From NCBI RefSeq assembly GCF_000023825.1, contig NC_013061.1, positions 5,103,384 through 5,167,383 on the forward strand: a stretch of 64,000 nt of DNA. The letters run 5' to 3'. This document shows positions 59,202 to 64,000 of this stretch, one piece after another. Position numbers and translations under genes: made by a program. The notes beneath the pieces are model-generated. The model worked only from the letters and a program-made list of their open reading frames with translations. It was not told where the DNA came from and did not search any database. Every line of letters starts with the position of its first letter. Position 1 is the stretch's first letter. The DNA is from Pedobacter heparinus DSM 2366. GTDB taxonomy: Bacteria; Bacteroidota; Bacteroidia; Sphingobacteriales; Sphingobacteriaceae.

Positions 59202-59618
59202 ATGAAACTTACAGTTAATGGCATTGAGGCACTGGATGAGGCTGCTGAAAAAATCTTAAATTATGCAGAGGACGAATCTTTCTTCATTTTTGAGGGCGAT
59301 ATGGGCGCCGGAAAAACTACCCTGGTCAAGGCCCTGGCCAAAGCAATGGGTGTAGAAGAAGTGGTTTCAAGCCCGACCTTTTCCATCGTAAATGAATACC
59401 ATGCTAATGGCCATATCATCTATCATTTTGATTTCTACAGGATTAAAAACCTGCAGGAAGCTTACGATATTGGTTATGAAGAGTATTTTTATTCTGGTAA
59501 TACCTGCTTTATTGAATGGCCCGAGAAAATTGAAGGGCTTTTACCTGAGCATTACCTCAAAATCCGGATCGAAACCCTGAATGAAAACGACCGTTTATTG
59601 TCAATTTCAAAAATTTAA
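59202..59618 (+). CDS. tsaE: tRNA threonylcarbamoyladenosine biosynthesis ATPase TsaE
   Basis: 138 residues. Walker A is GDMGAGKT (residues 32-39), with the SSPTFSIVNEYH and HFDFYRIKNLQEAYDIGYEEYF segments specific to TsaE, and Trp of IEWPEKI near the end. TsaE is the ATPase required with TsaB and TsaD for the t6A37 modification of tRNAs reading ANN codons. It lies between porX and alanine dehydrogenase. A TAAATTTG (59175-59182) at -20 could be a -7 box. Confidence 0.95.
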   Translation: MKLTVNGIEALDEAAEKILNYAEDESFFIFEGDMGAGKTTLVKALAKAMGVEEVVSSPTFSIVNEYHANGHIIYHFDFYRIKNLQEAYDIGYEEYFYSGNTCFIEWPEKIEGLLPEHYLKIRIETLNENDRLLSISKI

Positions 59619-59680
59619 ATCCCAAACATAAAAATTTCAGCTAAATTGCTTAATTTCAATCCATAATGAATAAATAAACA

Positions 59681-60907
59681 ATGGCTACAGGATTACGCGA
59701 AGGTATGGCCTCCATTGCCCAAAAAGGGTTAATACAACCCAAAGAGGCAATGTCAGAAATCAATAAAAAGAACAACAGTTTATACATCGGCATTCCTAAA
59801 GAGATCTCTTTTCAGGAAAACAGGATCGCACTGACCCCACTTTCTGTTGCGCTCCTTGTCAACAACGGGCACAAGGTAATTATTGAAACCGGGGCCGGCG
59901 TAGGTGCAAATTTTTCTGATAAAGATTATAGTGAACAGGGTGCGATCATTTCTTTTAACAAAAAAGAAGTTTTTGAAGCAGATATCCTGGTAAAGATTGC
60001 GCCCCCTACTACTGAAGAAATTGCCATGATGCATAAGGGGCAGACCTTAATTTCTGCCCTGCAGATGGGTGCCCTGAAAGAGTCTTACCTCAAGGCCCTG
60101 CTCAACAAAAAGATCAATGCCCTTTGCTTTGAGAACCTGCGTGATGAAGGTAATATCTTAAGTGTGGTGCGGTCCATGAGCGAAATTGTTGGTGCCACCT
60201 CTATTTTAATAGCCGCAGAATACCTGAGCAACGTAACGGGTGGAAAAGGGCTGATGCTGGGTGGTTTTACCGGTGTGCCCCCTACAGAAATTGTAATCCT
60301 GGGCGCAGGTACAGTTGGCGAATATGCTGCCCGTACAGCCATATCGCTGGGCGCAGAGGTAAAAGTATTCGACAGTTCTATTTACAGGTTAAGGCGGTTG
60401 CAAAATAACCTGGGCAGCAGGGTTTTTACTTCGGTAATGCAACCTATCGTATTGGGCAAGGCCATTACGACCTGCGATGTGGTGATTGGCGCCATTCGCG
60501 CCTCACATGGCCGGAGCCCCTGCATTGTAATGGAAGAAACCGTAGCGCGCATGAAACCAAACTCGGTGGTAATTGATGTAAGTATCGACCAGGGCGGTTG
60601 CTTTGAGACCTCAGAAGTAACCAACCATAAGGACCCAGTATTCCGGAAACACGACGTCATTCATTATTGTGTGCCCAATATTGCCTCAAGGGTACCCCGA
60701 ACGGCCTCTTATGCGCTAACCAATATCTTTACGCCTATTTTGATAGATATAGGCGACATGGGCGGATTGATGAACGTGGTATGGAACAAACCGGGGATCA
60801 GGGAAGCACTGTACATTTACCAGGGCCACCTGACCAGTAAGGACCTGGCAAACATGTTTAACCTGCCCTATAAGGACATTGAGCTGCTTGTAGCCGCCAA
60901 TCAATAA
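59681..60907 (+). CDS. ald: alanine dehydrogenase
   Basis: 408 residues, interconverting L-alanine and pyruvate with NAD. N-terminal substrate domain (GIPKEISFQENRIALTPLSVALLVNNGHKV, EAGAG-type ETGAGVGANFSD) and the Rossmann domain with VILGAGTVGEYAARTAISLGAEVKVFD. The N-terminus has about 27 extra residues (MATGLREGMASIAQKG...) before the conserved core, as in other Bacteroidota enzymes. The second start at 59750 (MSEINKK) would remove this extension. It precedes a VanX-like dipeptidase by 9 bp, suggesting a shared D-Ala/L-Ala link. Confidence 0.93.
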   Translation: MATGLREGMASIAQKGLIQPKEAMSEINKKNNSLYIGIPKEISFQENRIALTPLSVALLVNNGHKVIIETGAGVGANFSDKDYSEQGAIISFNKKEVFEADILVKIAPPTTEEIAMMHKGQTLISALQMGALKESYLKALLNKKINALCFENLRDEGNILSVVRSMSEIVGATSILIAAEYLSNVTGGKGLMLGGFTGVPPTEIVILGAGTVGEYAARTAISLGAEVKVFDSSIYRLRRLQNNLGSRVFTSVMQPIVLGKAITTCDVVIGAIRASHGRSPCIVMEETVARMKPNSVVIDVSIDQGGCFETSEVTNHKDPVFRKHDVIHYCVPNIASRVPRTASYALTNIFTPILIDIGDMGGLMNVVWNKPGIREALYIYQGHLTSKDLANMFNLPYKDIELLVAANQ

Positions 60908-60916
60908 CCGCTCCGG

Positions 60917-61597
60917 ATGAAAAAATTATTCCTTTTATTGTTTCTGGCTCCGTTTTGCGCTGTTTTTGCGCAGGAAAATAAGCTCAATCCGTATGGTTTA
61001 AAGGTGTGTTCTTATGCCGATTACCTGGATTCCTGCAAAAAAAACAGCGACAATAAGCTACTGGAGATCAAAAAATATGTTCCGGGTATTGTGCTCGACA
61101 TTAAATACGCCACAGCGGACAATTTTATGAACCGCGTCATGTACAAGCAGGCAAGGGCCTTTGCACGCAGACCGGTGGTTATACAATTGAAAAAAATTCA
61201 GGCAGAGCTTAAAAAAGCAGGTTACGGGTTAAAAATATTTGACGCCTACCGCCCTTATCAGGTTACCCTGGCTTTTTACGAAGGGGCTTCGGACAAGAAC
61301 TTTGTGGCCAACCCTAAAAAGGGTTCAAAACATAACAGGGGTTGCGCCGTAGACCTGACTTTAATTGATTTAAAAACCAGGAAAGCACTGGCCATGCCCA
61401 CACCTTATGACAGTTTTGCCCCCGAGGCCTCTTCCACTTATGCAGACCTGCCCCCGGAAATCCTGAAAAACAGAGAGTACCTGATCAATATCATGCACAG
61501 ACACGGTTTCAGGGTAATCCCCAATGAGTGGTGGCATTTTGATTTCATGGGCTGGCAAAATTACGACCTCATGGATATTCCTTTTGAGCAGCTATAG
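60917..61597 (+). CDS. exported D-alanyl-D-alanine dipeptidase, VanX/M15 family
   Basis: 226 residues with a signal peptide (MKKLFLLLFLAPFCAVFA). The M15D zinc site is intact: His139 and Asp146 in HNRGCAVD and Glu204/His207 in NEWWHFDF, plus the conserved Arg in YRPYQV. The enzyme hydrolyses D-Ala-D-Ala to D-alanine; in this context it most likely recycles peptidoglycan fragments. It is probably co-transcribed with ald (9 bp upstream). Its 3' end overlaps the convergent PLP gene by 29 bp. Confidence 0.93.
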   Translation: MKKLFLLLFLAPFCAVFAQENKLNPYGLKVCSYADYLDSCKKNSDNKLLEIKKYVPGIVLDIKYATADNFMNRVMYKQARAFARRPVVIQLKKIQAELKKAGYGLKIFDAYRPYQVTLAFYEGASDKNFVANPKKGSKHNRGCAVDLTLIDLKTRKALAMPTPYDSFAPEASSTYADLPPEILKNREYLINIMHRHGFRVIPNEWWHFDFMGWQNYDLMDIPFEQL

Positions 61598-62639
61598 CCT
61601 CAAGCAGCTCATTTATACTTTCGGGACTGGCCCAGCTGCTCAGGACAACCCTGTTTAAAGATGGCCCGTTCTGATCTGGGTAAGGGAAGGAAGAGATCAG
61701 GATATGATGCTGCAATAATTTCGTGTATAAATTACGGTCCTTACTTAAATAAACCGGATAATCCGGTATAAAATCCCATTCTTCAGGGCTGATTCCGGCA
61801 GAGAAGGTTTCCATATGCTGCTTTAGCCTGTTCAGTTCGGCACGATAGAGTGCTTTGGCATGCATAAAAGCATATAGCCCGGCGGCGGCAGGTGGTGAGG
61901 CACCCATAAATACATTGCTCTTTTTTAACCCTGCAACAAGCGCCCGGGTGCCTAAGATAATCCCGGCGTCTACACCTAAAGCCTTGGCCATAGACGCGAC
62001 CACAACTACCTTGACGTGTTTGGGTGCCGCAATTAAATTTAAAACACCCCGGCCATCATCCAGCACACCTATACCATGAGAATCATCTACAATCAGGATC
62101 ACTTCATTATCGGGATGGATCTCCTTTAAAAAAGAGAAATCATAGCGCTCGGGAAAAAGATTGTTCAAAGCATTGCTGACCAGCAGCCATTTGTTTTGTT
62201 TGCTGGTATTAATATGCGTCAACGCATTTTCTGCCCAGCTGCTAAAGGTTCCGCCAACAGCGGGGGCCTCATTTAACCAAAGGGCGGGGTGTGTTTGCGG
62301 GGCATAAAGCACCTTGCCATAAGCTGTATAATGCCTGACCAGCAATTGGGCCGCCAGGTAGCCGCTTGAGGTGATCAGGGCCTCTTCAGCCCCAAAATAC
62401 TGCGCCGCATAATGTTCTGCTTCATTGTAAATGCCCAGCTGAACATTATTGCCCCTGCTGGTTCCGTTGTTCAGGCCGAATTTTTTAAGCCCTTCCTGAT
62501 ACAAGGCCATAAAGTCTGGATTTTGGGGAATACCCAGGTAGGCTGTTCCGCTGAAATACAGATACGACTGCCCCTCTACCCTTATGTTTAGCGACAGGGG
62601 GCTTTGCAGCTGCGTTAAATCCGGATCAGAATTTTTCAT
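61569..62639 (-). CDS. PLP-dependent aminotransferase-like enzyme, KBL/AONS group
   Basis: 356 residues of the alpha-oxoamine synthase fold (AONS/KBL/SPT). The Schiff-base lysine is Lys219 in VVASMAKALGVDAG, with the VDDSHGIGVLDDGRG PLP-binding segment and GTSRGNNVQLGIYNEAEHYAAQYFGAEEALITSSGYLA near the N-terminus. It is slightly shorter than BioF or Kbl (about 390-400), lacking the usual N-terminal helix, so the substrate is uncertain. It overlaps the PBP4-type gene by 14 bp on the same strand and the VanX-like gene in convergent orientation. Confidence 0.85.
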   Translation of the reverse strand: MKNSDPDLTQLQSPLSLNIRVEGQSYLYFSGTAYLGIPQNPDFMALYQEGLKKFGLNNGTSRGNNVQLGIYNEAEHYAAQYFGAEEALITSSGYLAAQLLVRHYTAYGKVLYAPQTHPALWLNEAPAVGGTFSSWAENALTHINTSKQNKWLLVSNALNNLFPERYDFSFLKEIHPDNEVILIVDDSHGIGVLDDGRGVLNLIAAPKHVKVVVVASMAKALGVDAGIILGTRALVAGLKKSNVFMGASPPAAAGLYAFMHAKALYRAELNRLKQHMETFSAGISPEEWDFIPDYPVYLSKDRNLYTKLLQHHILISSFPYPDQNGPSLNRVVLSSWASPESINELLEAIAAQKEYP

Positions 62640-63978
62640 GGATATAAGTCATAACACGCACCATTTCATTTCTCACATCGGCCGTTGGAACAACATAATT
62701 GTTGTTCATAAAAGAGAAAATATAAGTTTTTCCCTTTTTGGTAAGCACATAGCCGCTTTGGTTATGCACCCCTGAAAGGGTACCTGTTTTACCAAATACA
62801 AAAGGCTGGTCGGTTTTGGGATAGGCATTTCTGAGTGTTCCGCTTTTGCCCCCCGCAGGCATCATGTTAAACAGGCGTGCCGGGTTGTTTACCTGTTTAT
62901 AGATGAGCTCCAGCAATTTTATCATATCCCGGGGGGTAAATAAATTGCGCCTGGAAAGACCAGAGCCATCCTGCCAGCGTGGTTTATCCGGCAGCTCGCT
63001 TAAATACGTTTTTTCAATATAAGAAATGGCCTTACTGGTATTTAGCTCTTCCCCCAGTTGGTTTGCGTAAACCAGCAGCAGCTGCTCTGCAATAAAATTA
63101 TCGCTGGGCAGCATCATTGCCTTGAGCACAGAATCGGTTCTCATATTATAAACGGTCTTTGCATCGGCAGGCATTTTCATTTTAGCCAGCATAACTGTCT
63201 TTTTCAGCGTATCTGAAAGCAGGCTCAGCGTAAGCGGCAGGCTTACCTTATAAGGAACCTCCTGGCTATAGCCGGCAGGAAGAGGTATTGCAGGGTATTT
63301 AAAATGATTGGTATAAAAATCGCGCGTAACGCTGAATGTTTTTTGGGTGTCTCCGGAATCTGCCGAAAGGCAGTCCTTCAGCAGGCGGGGAACCATAGAC
63401 AGCCTTCCGTTTTCGGCCTTCAGGCTAAGCAGGTTGTCCATCAACGGCAGTTCATTGATCTCGGCCTGGTAATACTCGTTATAATCATCCCATTGCCAGC
63501 CACTGCCGTAAAAATCGCCGGTATACCTTCCTGGTGCATAAAACAGTTTTTTCGGACTGGCCTTTAAAAATTCCATGGCCTTTGTTCCCTTCAGCTTGCT
63601 TTGCAACAAAGACGGGTCCCCTGTACCCCAAAAGATCAGGGAATCGCCCCGCTCTACATAACGCAGCGAAGGAATGGAGTCGGGCAGCATTTTTAAACCT
63701 GCATAAAAGGTAAACAGCTTGGTATTGGATGCCGGCGTAAAATACTGGTCGGCATGTCTTTCAAACAACATTCGTGCTGTGGCCATATCGTATAATGCAA
63801 AGCCTGCATAATATTTTTTCAGTACCGGCGAGTCTGCAAAAACCTTTTTTACAGAACGGCCAATCTGCTTCTCTGTAGAACAGGCGGAAAATAAAACCGG
63901 GCATAATATAGCTGCCAACAAAGCTAACCCGAGGCGCTGCACCTGAAGTTGCTTTCTTTTGTGGATAAATCTGATCAT
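62626..63978 (-). CDS. dacB: D-alanyl-D-alanine carboxypeptidase/endopeptidase, PBP4 (DacB) type lipoprotein
   Basis: 450 residues of the S13 family with a probable lipoprotein signal (VLFSACSTE). The active-site motifs are PASNTKLF with Ser84 and Lys87, SDNFIAEQL (SxN) and FGKTGTLSG (KTG). It cuts D-Ala-D-Ala and cross-links in peptidoglycan. The PASNTKL motif is unusually close to the N-terminus for PBP4 but normal for Bacteroidota members. The start at 63978 leaves no room to see its promoter, as the window ends 22 bp upstream. Its stop overlaps the PLP enzyme start by 14 bp. Confidence 0.92.
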   Translation of the reverse strand: MIRFIHKRKQLQVQRLGLALLAAILCPVLFSACSTEKQIGRSVKKVFADSPVLKKYYAGFALYDMATARMLFERHADQYFTPASNTKLFTFYAGLKMLPDSIPSLRYVERGDSLIFWGTGDPSLLQSKLKGTKAMEFLKASPKKLFYAPGRYTGDFYGSGWQWDDYNEYYQAEINELPLMDNLLSLKAENGRLSMVPRLLKDCLSADSGDTQKTFSVTRDFYTNHFKYPAIPLPAGYSQEVPYKVSLPLTLSLLSDTLKKTVMLAKMKMPADAKTVYNMRTDSVLKAMMLPSDNFIAEQLLLVYANQLGEELNTSKAISYIEKTYLSELPDKPRWQDGSGLSRRNLFTPRDMIKLLELIYKQVNNPARLFNMMPAGGKSGTLRNAYPKTDQPFVFGKTGTLSGVHNQSGYVLTKKGKTYIFSFMNNNYVVPTADVRNEMVRVMTYIHEKF

Positions 63979-64000
63979 ACTGCGACTAATTTATTAATTT

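Overview
The window is chromosomal DNA from a member of the Bacteroidota, most likely Sphingobacteriaceae and Pedobacter-like. The evidence is a fused LpxC-FabZ gene, a PorX response regulator with a PglZ domain, promoters of the TAnnTTTG type (-7 box with TTG about 20 bp upstream), an EF-P with a PGN loop tip, and several families typical of this phylum (DUF2911, DUF6952, DUF6814-like, GH9 with an N-terminal Ig-like domain). It is a densely packed housekeeping region. I see no rRNA, tRNA, IS element, prophage, CRISPR array or replication origin. Genus assignment is inference.

Layout. 1-6 kb: an MHS-type MFS transporter with a small membrane partner, a TerC/NdpA pair, and an ECF sigma / anti-sigma / exported beta-repeat protein operon. 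6-15 kb: aspS; a run of NtrC-type regulator, PerM-like permease, YtxH, holin-like and unknown genes; a standalone B12-binding mutase subunit with a crotonase; glnS. 15-25 kb: a lipoprotein amidase, an M49-like lipoprotein peptidase, then a six-gene signalling cluster (response-regulator kinase, 1196-residue hybrid kinase, two single-domain receivers, CheR, CheB) with no CheA, CheW or MCP, then a YpfJ-type metalloprotease. 25-33 kb: gltX, a divergent histidine kinase with DinB, Crp/Fnr and SMR genes, DUF2911 and a GH9 enzyme. 32.6-37.2 kb: a complete TetR-TolC-HlyD-EmrB efflux operon with a palindromic operator. 37-45 kb: PEP carboxylase, a peroxiredoxin-thioredoxin-DUF6952 operon, an exported flavoprotein-like protein, aldehyde dehydrogenase and a DOPA-dioxygenase-like enzyme. 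45-51 kb: cyclophilin, exonuclease III, hutI and hutG in one operon, then an OmpA-family protein whose C-terminus is frameshifted. 51-57.5 kb: efp and the lipid A operon lpxD-lpxC/fabZ-lpxA with an orphan ABC ATPase, then an HD hydrolase. 57.6-64 kb: porX, tsaE, alanine dehydrogenase, a VanX-like dipeptidase, a KBL/AONS-like PLP enzyme and a PBP4-type carboxypeptidase.

How the genes work together. Envelope biology recurs: lipid A synthesis, peptidoglycan turnover (amidase, PBP4, D-Ala-D-Ala dipeptidase, alanine dehydrogenase), OmpA, efflux and T9SS control through PorX. Three aminoacyl-tRNA synthetases plus EF-P and TsaE cover translation. Signalling is heavy: five histidine-kinase or receiver genes plus CheB/CheR in one strand run, and a separate kinase, NtrC-type regulator and PorX.

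The observations I would look at first are the one-base deletion at the end of the OmpA gene, five tandem 11-bp repeats between gltX and a divergent kinase, the 26-bp perfect palindrome over the tetR -7 box, the apparently leaderless lpxD promoter, and active-site or loop departures in PEP carboxylase, EF-P and the exported flavoprotein-like protein. I did not find a clearly undescribed multi-gene defence or mobile system.
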